Origin: Sipunculus nudus
Taxonomy: Eukaryota; Annelida; Sipuncula; Golfingiida; Sipunculidae
Length of the DNA: 64,000 nt
Assembly (NCBI GenBank): GCA_026874595.1
Contig: CM049316.1
Span: forward strand, 34,853,339 to 34,917,338
Direction of reading: 5' to 3'
Below, one piece after another: positions 43,880-56,094 of this stretch. The notes under the pieces were generated by a model. It worked only from the letters and a program-made list of their open reading frames with translations, had not been told where the DNA came from and ran no database searches. A program made the position numbers and the translations under genes. Numbering within the stretch: position 1 is the first letter of the stretch; every line of letters begins with the position of its first letter.

Positions 43880-44188
43880 GCTTTAAAAGACTTTTTGTCG
43901 CTATGACAGTGGTGGTATCCCGGTACTCTACACTTTATTTATATACTTGTACTGATTTACTGTTGTACTCTTGTTATACTGTGTAATTGTATTAATTTAG
44001 TGAATTGTAATGTTAGGATTGTTTTAAGAATAAATTATAATTATGTGTTAACAAAAAACACTGACTTCTTTTTCATTACCCCAGACATTAACGCTGTCTG
44101 TTGTTACAGAATCTGATTTGTTTTACCTCCATGACAAAATGTATGCTCGTCACGACTTAGTGGTCTATTGATATTAGGTTCCGTAACA
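43880..44188 (+). mobile_element. 3' fragment of an LTR related to 33248-33969
   Basis: It shares with the solo LTR, in order, GTGGTATCCCGGTA, 'TTGTAATGTTAGGATTG', AATAAATTATAATTATGTG (signal at 44029-44034), 'TTAACAAAAAACACTGACTT', 'GTTACAGAATCTGATTT' and the end TTCCGTAACA. The first half of the LTR, with the TATA box, is absent. Both lie in the same orientation about 10 kb apart. Confidence 0.65.
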
Positions 44189-44726
44189 TAGTGAATCACT
44201 CGAAGCCTAATGTTAACATTACCGGCTGTCTACGGAGATATCGATGCAATACGACAGATACCCCTTACAGTTTAGTCCCCCCTATGACTTGTGTGACGAC
44301 TCCACCAGCGTTACCAGTCAAATATGAATGCCAGCAAAATAAAATTACGTGAAGCTTAATCAAATGCCCTCCGTCTTTAATATGCGAATAATAATGACAT
44401 ACTTAACAAAATAATTTGGCTCCATCTTGAGGATCATCATCAGCTTCAGGAAATGTATGAAGTGGGAACAGGAATTATTTTCTTATGGGCTAAGGGAAAA
44501 ATAACACATCTTGTTTGAATTAAATTACTGAGATAACGAAGGAATTCCTGTTAAATATTTTACTGGAAATACCGGTCATTAGGTGATATTGGAGGCTAGG
44601 AACATGGTTCTAGGGTTCGGTGCAACTAAAAACATTGCTATTATACATAAGGTCAATCAGACAATGGACAAGGGAAAATTAATAAAAAAAATAACTTGGG
44701 CACGCATGAAAAATTACAGTTGTTAA
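44189..44726. other. Unassigned DNA
   Basis: Nothing supported is seen here. Confidence 0.35.
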
Positions 44727-45020
44727 GCAAAAAAAATAATAAATGGTATGGTCCTCAAGCACCGCCCGCATCAATTAAACCACCCGCACAAAATTTTTTA
44801 ATTTTGATTTTCATCTTTCAATAAGATAAATTGATTCAATTTTAAGTTTTCCTTTGTTATATAGTGTTTTTTTTTCCTGTTTAGAAAACTATAATGTTAT
44901 CAGCATGCTTTTCCCTGACCATATGACATTTTTATCTTAACATAAAAAAAGGTAATAAAAAACTATCCACCCGCATTGATTTCTGAAAAAAAGTGCCTGA
45001 GAACCATACCTTTTTTTTGC
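44727..45020. mobile_element. MITE-like element with GGTATGGTYCTC ends (about 294 bp)
   Basis: GGTATGGTCCTCAAGCAC (44745) is matched by the inverted right end GGTATGGTTCTCAGGCAC (45010-44993), 16 of 18. The arms continue inward to a CGCATCAATTAAACCACCCG phrase against CAATGCGGGTGG, and outward to matching A-runs and T-runs ending in GCAAAAAAA/TTTTTTTTGC. The interior is A+T-rich and non-coding. Confidence 0.7.
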
Positions 45021-46050
45021 CAAACAAAATCACTCAGCACTCAGGCTTCATGTGTATATCCTAAAACCAAACATATACAGACATGGCCGCCCTCGCAGGA
45101 CGTGTGCACTCTATAGACGTTGGGCCTTAAATGTAATACAGTGAGTTAGCAATTCAACCTATGCATCGTCTGGCTTTTAACCACTGGTATATATTTATAT
45201 ATATATAAAGATGGAACTAGATAATTGAAAATTACCAAGGCAGCCAGACGTAAGTTTGGTTTAGCGGTGAATCATTTGTGCTTAAAGGCTTTATATTCTG
45301 GCTGATGGGGAGCTTTAGTACCGTACAGTGCTTGGTTTAACAAGCATCTCTATAGGAAATGCATTGAAAAGGTTATTAGTCACTGCCGAGTTACCGAGCT
45401 CAGATCAAAGATTTTACTATTTATTAACTTAACTAACTGTATTATATACTTATTCACAAAGACGGGCCTGTAGCGGCTTTGTTATTTCAGAGAGAATACT
45501 TCTAACTGACTGATTGTCGGGTCTTGTTTTCTTATTGATATGTTTTAGTGGATTTCAAATAAGTCAAAGATATTTATGTTACTCATATGATACTTATGTT
45601 ATGTTAAACCAGCGTTTAAGGTGGAAACAGTAAACATTAAACCTCAGACCTCAGACTCAAGGGTAGTTTCAACTGTAGTTGGCAGAGTTTTTTTTATCTA
45701 TCTGAAGGTAGCTCTTCACGTAATAACACTACTCATCTCTTACATTGTGAAGTATTTGTAAAATTCGGAAGTTGTCTGAACCTTTCGCTCAGCGGAACAC
45801 TCATCTTTCGCCAAAAAACTCACCATCTCCATATTTTTTTGCCACAAGAGTCCGTAGATTATAAGGTGTTACGGTTGCTTCTATCTGTTTGGTGGATCAT
45901 AATGCAAACCGTGAGATTTGGTAAGTAAAAAAAAAGAACGCGGCAAGGGGTGATTCATCAGTTTATTTTTATATGATTATTATCTGCCTGAAAATGTTGA
46001 AACTCTTCTAAGATTCATTTGTTGTTGTCGTTATTGTGAAATCCATTTTT
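45021..46050. other. Unassigned DNA
   Basis: A short (TA) stretch lies at 45188-45208. No gene or repeat family was recognised. Confidence 0.35.
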
Positions 46051-48680
46051 AGCTCAGCTGACTGTAAGTCCTCTGAGCCATAGCGATCACTCTTTGTCCG
46101 TCGTCCGTCTGTCCGTTAACAGGGCACAAATCGTAACCATTGGACCTGGAATCTTCTTACTTTACATCCAGAGAGGTTCATGAAAACTCTCCTTGGAAAC
46201 CTCAAATGAGGTCTCTGTTACCCATATTCCTTGATCTATTGGGCTCAAAAGTACCCCCCAGAATAATTTAAAAAATCGTACAAAAGCTCAAGTATCTGAA
46301 CAACCAATGCATTGATTACCATGATTCTTTGCATGGCTATTAATCATGGAGTTTTTCATCAGTTTCTGCAGACTGGTAGCACTACCTTTATTTTTTCGAT
46401 TTTTTACGATTTTTTTCTCTACTTTGAGACCTCTAAAGATGCGGAGATCTGTTAACAGGGCACAAATCGTAACCGCTGGACCTGGAATCGTCTTACTTGA
46501 CATCCAGAGAGGTCCATGCATACTCTCCATGGAAACTTGGAATGATGGTTTTATTACCCATATTCTTCAAGCTATTGGGCTCCGAAGTACTCCCCCAGAA
46601 TAATGAAAATTTGATACAAAAGCTCTCGTATCTTAATAGCTAGAGCATTGATCGGCATGAATCTTTGCATACATATGAATCATGAAATGTATCATCAGTT
46701 CCTGCAGACTGGTGGCGCCACCTGGACCTTTTTTGAATTTTTAGGCATTTTTATCTTTATTTTTTAGACCTTTAAAGATGTGGTAGTATGTTAACAGGGC
46801 ACAAATCATAACCATTTGACCTGGAATCTTCTTTCTTGACATCCCAGGAGGTCCATAAAAATATTTCCATGGAAACCTGAAATTAGGTGTCTGTTATCAA
46901 TATTGTCCGTGTTATGGGGACCAGAAGTACTCCTAGAATAACTAAAAATTTGATACGAAAGTTCTAGTATCTAAACTAATGCATTGATCGGCATGATTAT
47001 TTGCATGCATATGGATCATGGAATGTTTCCTCAGTTCCCGCAGAAGAGTTGCCCAACCAGGACTTTTAAAAGATGTTAACACATTTTTTTAACACATTTT
47101 TTTTTCTCTTTTTTTTAGACCTTCCACGATGCGGTCGTCCTTTAACAGGGCACAAATTGTAACCTTTGGTCCTAGAATCTTCTAACTTGACATCCAGGGT
47201 GGTCTGTGAAAAATATCCTTAGAAACTTGAAATTAGGTCTCTGTTACCCATATTCTCTGAGCAAAGGGGCTTATTAACACCCCCCAGCATAATCAAAAAT
47301 TTGATACCAAAGCAGGGCACAAATCATATCCATTCGACCTGGAATCTTCCAACTTAAAGTCCAGGGAGGTCCATCAAAGTCTCCATGGAACTTGATATGA
47401 TGTCTCCGTACCCATATTCCTCAAGCTATTGGGCTCCGAAGTACTCCCCCAGAATAATGAAAAATTTGATACAAAAGGTCTAGTATCTGAACAACTAATG
47501 CATTGATCGGCATGAATCTTTGCATGCATATGAATCATGAAATTCTTCATCAGTTCCTGCAGACTGGTGGCGCCACCTGGACTTTTTGCGAATTTTTACG
47601 CATTTTTATCTTTATTTTTTAGACCTTCAAAGTTGTGGTAGTATGTTAACAGGGCACAATTCATAACCATTAGACCTGGAATCTTCTTTCTTGACATCCC
47701 AGGAGGTCCATAAAAATATTTCCATGGAAACCTGAAATTAGGTCTCTGTTATCAATATTGTCCGTGTTATGGGGACCAGAAGTACTCCTAGAATAACTAA
47801 AAATTTGATACGAAAGCTCTAGTATCTAAACAAGTGCATTGATCGGCATTATTATTTGCATGCATATGGATCATGGAATGTTTCCTTAGTGGCCCAACCT
47901 GGACTTTTAAAAGATGTTAAAACATTTTTAAACACATTTTTTTCTCTTTTTATGAGACCTTCAAGGATGCGGTCGTCTGTTAACAGGGCACAAATTGTAA
48001 CCTTTGATTCTTGAATCTTCTAACTTGACATCCAGGGAGGTCTGTGAAAAATATCCTTGGAAACTTGAAATTAGGTCTCTGTTACCCATTTTTCTCTGGG
48101 GCTTATAAACACCCCCCCCCCCCACCCCCCAGCCCCCAGCATAATTAAAAATTTTATACCAAAGCAGGGCACAAGACATAACCGTTCGACCTGGAATCTT
48201 CTAACTTTTAATTCAGGGAGGTCCAAGAAAAGTCTCCTTGAGAACATAAAATTAGGTCTCTGTTACCCGTATTCTCTTAGCTATGTGGCTTATAAGCACC
48301 CCTCAGAATAATTGAATATTTGATACCAACGTAAGACACATTTCATTACCATTTGGACCAGAAACTTCTAACTTGATATCCTGAGAGTTCCATAAAAGTT
48401 CTACCCAGAAACTTGTAATTCGGTCACTGTGACTTATATTCTCAGAGTACTGGGGTATGTTTGAGCACCCCAGAAATAATGCGAAATACACCCAAATTGC
48501 CAGGTTCCTCAGGAAAGGCCTATTGGATTGTCATCAAATGTGTTGTGCGTATGGGTCTTGATGAACTTAAGCTAAGATGCATGAACAATGATGCCACCTA
48601 CATTATCTTAATTAGTTGGCTGTGGAAGCACATATTGTCAACATTTCAGTCGGCTGAGCGTCATGACCCATGGGTCACTT
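46051..48680 (+). mobile_element. Composite tandem-repeat element, copy 2 (complete, type A only)
   Basis: It begins with the terminal hairpin (AGCTCAGCTGACT pairing imperfectly with AGTCCTCTGAGCC), followed by a TTTGTCCGTCGTCCGTCTG tract and GTTAAC. Type-A monomers then repeat: the GTTAACAGGGCAC anchor is at 46115, 46451, 46790, 47141 (TTTAAC), 47645 and 47979, mostly 332-351 bp apart. Partial units start 'AGCAGGGCACAA' near 47312 and 48162. Perfect dodecamers are at 46711 and 47566. It ends CGGCTGAGCGTCATG, ACCCATGGGTCACTT. No type-B block and no protein are present. Reverse-strand frames with MGNRDLIS are repeat-borne. Confidence 0.85.
46451..48175 (+). repeat. Higher-order duplication of about 855 bp within the type-A array
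   Basis: The run from about 46451 to 47312 is repeated from about 47315 to 48175 with high similarity, including private variants: CTCCGAAGTACTCCCCCAG, GTGGTAGTATGTTAAC, 'ATCAATATTGTCCGTGTTAT', 'GGGACCAGAAGTACTCCTAG' and 'CTTTTAAAAGATGTTAA'. Anchors are offset by 855 bp (dodecamers 46711 and 47566; GTTAAC 46790 and 47645). The unit is two monomers plus a partial one of about 170 bp. The second copy is slightly shortened near 47889 (CAGTTCCCGCAGAA lost). Confidence 0.8.
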
Positions 48681-49053
48681 GTTGTTGATGGTATAGAAAG
48701 CATGAAAAGCAAGAACTTTAGTGCGGATAACACACACACACACATACAAGCACGTGGCATTCATGTTTAGGGTAAAAGCAAATAATTTGCCTTGCATGGG
48801 CGCAATAAGTTAGATGTGGAACATGACACCCCACCCCCCCACACACACACTTAAATACACACCATTTGTTGGGCCACACATTTTTTATACTATAATCCCC
48901 CCCCGCCCTCCACATTATGACAATAATTATTGTTTCCATCAAAACAAGATCTCATTTCAAGTCTCCAACCCCCCCCCCCCCCTCCATATTACACATTCCC
49001 CACTGCCTCGTACTAAATATCATTTGATAGATATGTCTGGCCATCTGTTATAA
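48681..49053. repeat. Low-complexity patch with CA and C runs
   Basis: (CA)n at 48731-48745 and 48840-48850, and C-runs at about 48828-48839, 48897-48904 and 48969-48983. Frames here are repeat artefacts. Confidence 0.8.
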
Positions 49054-50207
49054 CCAGATATTCTATGTGTCTTCAAGCATGTTCAACGTCGCAGCACGAG
49101 CCAATTTACATAAAACCAAAAGTCATTTATTCATTTTCAAGCATTTTGAAAATTGTATATTTAAAGGTTTATACAACAATGTGACTTCAAACTTTCGAGC
49201 ATTTTCTTTTGTCCTGTACCACACTCCTTAGTGCAAATAATGCGGCGTAGGTATTTAGTTCCACGGATATCCGCCGCATAAAATGCTCCAAGTAAACTGG
49301 AGAACTTTATACCTGTACCAGACAATAAATCGTATAAAATCAAATATCGTGTGAATGACAGGGAAACGTTTACATTCGTGGGCCGAAAATGTTAATGTAC
49401 TCGAATGAACAAGCAATTTTTCTGAAATTCCTGCTTTAAAGCCTAATTCATACTCATTTTAAAAGTTTAGGTTCCCTGGGCCTGACATTTGTTCCTAACG
49501 TTTGGACAATCACCAGGTAGCGCGTACGATGCATCATTCTCCGTTCAGAAGATTTTTTTTCATGAATGTCAAGGATAAACACAACAGATCTTGACTATGC
49601 GCTGGAGGCTGCTGGAGGGTATGACGTTTTATGTCTGGGAAACCCAGTGAAACCCTCACAAGATATGTTTTTTTACTGCTTGAGATGGGGACCTGCCCGA
49701 TTCGATCGTTTAAGGGACATAGCGATGTTAGAGTAAAGTGGTATGTAATTCTATTACATGTTAAAGATATGTTTGTAATCTTGTATCTGACACTTATTAG
49801 CAAATATATATTATAGTTTTAGTGTCCACTGGAATATCTCCAGTTTTCAAACACCTTTTAGTAGGGCTCTCTCACAGCGTAGGGAGAGAGCACGGAAGCT
49901 AGAGCTAGGACACTCCAGACCTATGACCCTCTCAGGCTCTCTTGACTGCTACATTTTTAATGGGTCCTATTAGAAATCCTGTGCGTAGGGCCTGCAGAGG
50001 AACAGAGCTCGGTCCGTCTTATCAAGATAGAATAAAAAGAATTATGGACAGTACTTTAGATTCCATTCAGATTATTCCTCAGAAAATAAACTTCTCCCCA
50101 CAGGTCTAATAAATATTAAACCTTAAGACATTTATGAGAAATAAATGACCTCCTATGTATTACGCTGATATCTGTCATGAATGTCTTTTGCCAGCTATTC
50201 TGCCCCT
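49054..50207. other. Unassigned DNA with one hairpin
   Basis: GCTCTCTC (49866-49873) pairs with GAGAGAGC (49884-49891) around a 10-base loop. No gene is seen. Confidence 0.4.
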
Positions 50208-50320
50208 TCGTCAGATATATGTGGGGAAAGTAAAGGTAAAGTCGATAGCGCGGCTGAATAGAAAATGGTAGAGCCTTACGAAATAGATACCTGTTAATAG
50301 GACACGGGCGAGACATTCGC
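50208..50320 (+). repeat. Short dispersed repeat shared with 34940-35062
   Basis: See the partner entry. The best-conserved part is 'GCCTTACGAAATAGATACCT' followed by GTTAATAGGA. Confidence 0.45.
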
Positions 50321-52861
50321 CAAACGGAGATAATTAAGCATTAAGGTTTAGTAAAGGAACTTTGTTTGACTGCTGGCCCAACTGGGATTAGTTAGACTAC
50401 TAACTTCCGCAGAGCTCGTTTCACAACACCTTCAGGGATCATAATATATACAGTCAGGGTTGCATCCATAGTTTAGAAAAAAAGGAGAGGTCCAAAACAG
50501 AGGTCCGCTAACAAAGCCTACAAAAAAGGTAGCCGTGACAACCCGACTCCGTAGGCAATGATAATTGGGCTGGTAGGCTTACTCAGGTCGTGATACAAAA
50601 AATATCGAGAAATGCCTTGCAGTGGTCTTCCATTATGTTGCATTCATATTGTGGTAAATAGCCCACAATCTTAACATTATGCTATAAGAATAATGAATTA
50701 AACATACATTTAAAATACATGTGAACTAATAAACCAAATTGAACCTCCTTCTCTATGGAAAGGAGTTATTTCCTGTATCGCGTACAAGTTGGCCGCGTCA
50801 AGTAACCAGTACGAGCCATGCTTGTATTCATGCGATCAGAAATCCAAACATGCGGAGGGGTTTACAAATATGCTGAGTTGAAAAGGAACTTTTCTTGCTC
50901 ATGGTTGGTGTTGTAAGAAAGTATACTAAAATGCTATTAGTCTGGTTTATGTTAATTTACAGTGTACCTGTAGGCCATGAGGCCTTGTCAAAAATTACAA
51001 AAATATTTGCATCCTCATGGGGCCTTATAATGCGTTCCTCAGGCCTAGATGTAAAGGCAGCCAGTAATCTGGTCGTAAGGGCAGAGGGCCGATTTGGCGC
51101 TTTAAAAAAGGTCCTCTCCCCTGGACCCGCTTCTGCAGTACCTGCATTTATCTAAAAACTAGTTCACTATTTTCCACATCAAAGGATGTATGAAGCAGCC
51201 GTTAAGCGATTTCAGATTACCTCCGTTAATGTAAAATCTGAAATCTGAAATCGAAATTCTCCTGTTTCTATTTTAAACTAACCTCTTCCAATAATGAATT
51301 GTGGGACGGCCGGGAATACTTGTCTCAACTTTAAAATCTTCAAAATCAAAGTTTAATTTTCACCTTCCAAGTAAACAACTGTTAACATTTTCACTTGGAC
51401 AGGCTTACAGAATATAACTTATTCAGTGAAGTCTTCACCATGAAAACACCATTGTTAATGTAATTTGGCTTGTTACAATTTTTATCCAACATATTCTAAC
51501 GAACTACATTACGCTCTTCACAACATTTACACCCACACCGCTAGTATATAAAAGCCAGTCATTTGCCTACTTGTTATCATATAGAATACATGTGATCGCG
51601 CGGCTTATCCGGTTTACATATAGTTGAGCTGAAGGTATACAATTTCTATGAGGAAAAGTTCTTGTAGCGCCCCTGTGACCGATGTTTGATCTTGTTACCT
51701 TCAAGCTGTCATGTAAGTATGGTTCATGTGCCTATGGTGACAAACTGACAAAACTATGTGACTTAAGGTGGTGGATTGTATATTTGCGGAAGTTTAAAGG
51801 CCACCATTTGCAAAACGTCGCCGGCTTGTGAACACGCAGATGTCCATATTGAGTGTGTCTGGTATATGTTGGTGGATCCCCACATGTTATAAACAAGTGG
51901 ATATAAACAAAACCAGCAGCCTGAGTGCACTGGGATCAGAGTTTCCTGGAATATAATTATACAAGATAAAAGGTATTATCTTTAATTAATTAGACGTAAG
52001 ATATCGGAATAGGCCCTTTTAAGAAGCTCCAGTGCATTGTGGGGAAAGGATATCTGTACCCATAATCCCTGACCAGCAGTAGGGGCAAATTCTGCGCAGT
52101 GTGTGGTTTGATCACCTTGAGAATTTACAATAGGCCAAAGTGAAAAGCCCGTCCAAAGTACATAAGACGTGACCAGACAGCCTGATAGTTTTTTTTGCGA
52201 ACACCAAACAAAGGCCAAGGACCTCGACACAGAAGGAACGGTGCTTATAAATAAACCCCGTTTCCCTTATTTGTGGCCATTTGTTTTCAATTTATTATAA
52301 AAAAAAATTGGATATGATGCTTATAATTTAGATATTTGGTTTATAGCAGTGGCTGAATAACGAGCGAGTAGCGTATCAAAATAGGCACGTGTTTTATATC
52401 CAGGTTTCTAGAATAACCTGAGGCTCATGTTAAGATAAAGGAAATCTGACTAAGTGCATTATAGTTAGGTTACATCACTGCAAGGACAGCAAATTTTCTT
52501 CAAGGTTAAGCCCTGCAGGCACTTTGGTATATTGATTATGTTGGGTATCGAACGTTTCCTAATTAAACAAAATGCAAATATAAATAAGACAGTTTTGCAT
52601 ATTTTGAATACATGTTACTTAATTATATTTATTTTATGACAAACTTATTTATTAACTCCAGGCTATCGGCTAATAGCGCAAGCTCAAGTTGCGGCAACTC
52701 ATCGTCCAATGGACAACCGATAGTTTTATAAAGTCGAATGTCTGGAAGCGTGTGACATAATCTTTAGTCAAATTAACAAAGTCTTATTTACAAAGCATTA
52801 AATTAATTAAAAAGGATTAAACAGCGCTGGTAAGACACATCATAAGGTTTACACTGTCTAT
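50321..52861. other. Unassigned DNA with one strong hairpin
   Basis: No gene was recognised. The 86-codon frame at 50895-51155 has a hydrophobic start but no known domain. The 82-codon reverse frame at 51982-52230 has none either. Confidence 0.35.
51207..51253. other. Hairpin with two alternative right arms
   Basis: CGATTTCAGATT (51207-51218) pairs perfectly over 12 bp with AATCTGAAATCG (51242-51253). Because the right side repeats CTGAAAT, it can also pair over 11 bp with 51235-51245. Confidence 0.7.
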
Positions 52862-53190
52862 CAAAAATGGTGGGGAAATGTAGTTTTTCGAAATATTAAC
52901 GAGCCAGGCGGCGGGCCCTCCCCATAAAATGCCTTTATATGCGTGAAGAGACCTGGTAAATTATATGCTAGGGGCAACAACATGGTTGTTGATCTTTCAG
53001 GTAATGTTTGAGGGCACGGCTCGTCAGTGTCTATTAGTTCGTACATTTGGTTGAATCACTGGTCGTCTTCTTCATGTTATACGCCCGAATGCGTGTAGTA
53101 AGAGCCCGGGGATGTTTGGCACCAGTCAGTAACAATGAAGTGGTTATCTGTCACGTTCTGGCAAGGATACACTTTTTTCATTCATGTCCA
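52862..53190 (+). repeat. Dispersed repeat shared with 39646-39972, copy 2
   Basis: It matches copy 1 in order: CGAAATATTAACGAG, 'AGGCGGCGGG', ACCTGGTAAATTATATG, 'CAACAACATGGTTGTTGATC', 'TAATGTTTGAG', CCCGAATGC, 'AGTCAGTAACAATGAAGTGG', 'TTATCTGTCACGTTCTG' and GCAAGGA. Identity is moderate with small gaps. Confidence 0.7.
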
Positions 53191-56094
53191 TATGATTTAA
53201 TGGTTTGACTGGAAGGTTATGGAAGGTTTCATGTCTTCTTTGCCCAAGGGGGTTCCTGCTTCCAGGAATTGATCTCCCGATGCGTTACGAACATGAAAGA
53301 TATCGACGGTTACAAAATTCCAGCAATGCGGTCGAGTTGACATGACAAGAACTAATAAGCCACTAATTAAATGTCGTACCATGCTGCTTGGAATCAGTTA
53401 CAATGCACACCGCAGGTTGATACAACAAATTTGTATAGTTTGTGTTGTAGGTACTAGTTATCTCGATTTACAAGGAACCACGGCGTTTCTGCTGTGAACA
53501 ACATGGGCACAGTTTACGATATATACAGAACATATACGACCAGCTACATATCAGAAACCAAATCGTATGATTCACTTAGAAGTTGCATGGAATGGCTTTG
53601 GATTCAGGTAATAATGGCAGAGGTATAGGTCTGACGTAAGCATGTATATGTAATCTTCCTTCTTTTCAACTTCCTCCGGTAGTTTTCCTGCTGTTGCTGC
53701 TTGCCCTCAACAGGATCATCACCTCCTGCATGTCAACACGTTATATGACCATATGGCGAATCACCGTATCGTGATCTACCTATATATCGATAATACCGCG
53801 CACCCTTGTTATCTTCACAGCTTGCGCTTCTCCCGGCATGTTTTCCTCTTCTTTGTTGCTACTGGACCTCATCCTAAATCAAGACCTCCTGCATGCCAAT
53901 ACCATTACTGCCCTCATGATTAATGGTTGGGTCGGACGATCTATGGCTGCTGCGACCTTCATTTTTGGTTGCATGGATCCAATTAAAGCTGACTCTCTAT
54001 CTCTCTCTATTTACCATAGAACTAACTCTTTAACAACGCATGGACCACTGACACTGATTAATACCCGAAGACAAAGTGATGAAGAGTATTTTTCGTGGTG
54101 CTTGTTAACAATTTTGTTGCCGAATCTTAGTCTTTAGTGCTTCATCATAACCTTGTAGTTATTACTTACTACTGTAGCGCTAGTAATTTGGGTGAAATCG
54201 TAGTACGTCTTCATGGTTCTTAGTCGTTTTTAAATCATTCTAAGGTACTGTTCAGTTACTTATTACTTGTGTCGTATCCTAATACTAAGAATAATTGTAC
54301 TTCGAGACATTCAAGTATTGTACGTACTGGTCAATTGCCTACGCAGCATCTAGCGCTAACACGGACAAAAGGAATATTTTTTTAATTGTAATTGATGGAT
54401 TTATACTCGGGGCGGCCCAAAAGAGTCCACCCACGCCACTATTTTATCCAAAAATGGATACAGAAATTAAATCATCTACCCGTATAAGCATCCCCTTCAT
54501 CTCCCCGTGGCTGTATTTACTCCGACGCACATTGCCTGCACTGCACAAAGGGAAGGACTATTCCAGACGTCTAAAACTGCTAATTCAGCAATTCCTCAGA
54601 GCATAAAGATAATTCTGTGGCCTTTTTAAAGCTGCATATAAACTGCTTTACCACTTAAAGTCACCTATAACTCATGGTACTGATAATTAACCAGATTCCA
54701 AGGAACCCACGTGCTAAATATACAGAGATGAAGATGTTGTTAAGAAATTATTTTAGGCTCGGGGGCTATATTTTTACGGATAGCTTAATTAACGGGAGGA
54801 TATCTGAGCAAAATCTCCAAGAGATTTTACAGGAAATTCTCATAATATATAATTTGTAATTGCCATGGTTAATGCACGAAAGGTAATGTACTGCAGACGT
54901 ATCCGAGAAAATATATATCGCCGTGTATAAACACTAATGAGAAGTGACCTGCGAGACTACAGTAAATGTAATGCATCCATCATTTTATTTTCCAAATCGC
55001 CATATGTCACTCCTACGGTAAACTTTATCAAGGGAAAGATATATCAAGAGTTAAATTGAAATGTAGCAGCCGGATACGCATTTTTCTGTGAACTTAACGA
55101 GAATTCATTGGTAATTTGATCACTATTTGATCACTCTTTCTTAACAAAGGTAGGCACGAAATATCCTGCAACACAAATGGATAGTCAGGGGATGATCGAC
55201 GAATCTTTCGGAGGGGAGGGAGTTTAAAGATACACACCCACGGATTACACCCACACAGATTTGGGGTAAGAAACTCCAATTAAAAATAAATGGCCAACAT
55301 GGAAGGCAGGTAATGTTTTCTCCCAGTTTCGCATAATTAATTGTAGGGGATAAAACTGTAGTCGAAAAAATAAATTTTGAAGAAAATGATTAATGTGCAT
55401 CGATAAAGAAGTACTTATTTACAGACAGACTCTTAAATCTCCATGATTCGATCAAAACATAAACTTTCACTGTTGAATGTCAAAGGTACGTACCGATAAC
55501 AAGATAATAATATTTCAGTTAATAATAACAATCACCTGTCTTTTTTAGTGAACATCCTTTTATCAAGATTCACAGGTTTGTAAAAAAAATGTTAAACAAA
55601 GCACATACCTTATTGGAATTTATAGAGGACATCGTGCCTCGGAATGGTCTTAAATTTGACACAGAAATTTACGGGGACAATTTAATGGTGAATAAGTAGA
55701 ATCCGAAAATTATTATGATCGGGCCACAGGACACCACCGTGGAAAACATCCAACACTGTTATTCATTTTCCTCACTGTTGCATTAATTTTGGTAATACAT
55801 CACCATCTAATACAAAAAAAAGAATGTTATCTCAAGCGCTCAATGTTATCATATGTCCTCCTCCCCAGCAAAGAAAAAATATATATTTTGATTTCAATCG
55901 ATAACTCGATGTTAAAGTTAGACTCTCTGACGTTTATATTAAGAATACAAAATAAGGAGATGTTTTGGAAATTTCATGATATAGATGTAAATTTATTGCA
56001 ATAATTCATGAAAATATAGCCTGAGAAACGTACCTTAATGGCCAATATTTCATGTGATTCCGCATTCAAACAAGTCCTTTTTTAATTTTTAATA
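53191..56094. other. Unassigned DNA with a short direct repeat
   Basis: ACCTCCTGCATGTCAACAC (53721) and ACCTCCTGCATGCCAATAC (53884) recur 163 bp apart with similar T/C-rich sequence before each. Frames at 53838-54137 and 54295-54606 (99 and 103 codons) have no recognised domain. No other structure was seen. Confidence 0.35.

Noticed and set aside
33248-44188. The two LTR-like pieces as the two ends of one 11-kb retrotransposon
   Set aside because: The downstream piece lacks the first half of the LTR, and the interval has no gag/pol frames or primer-binding site and contains unrelated repeats. Independent remnants are simpler.
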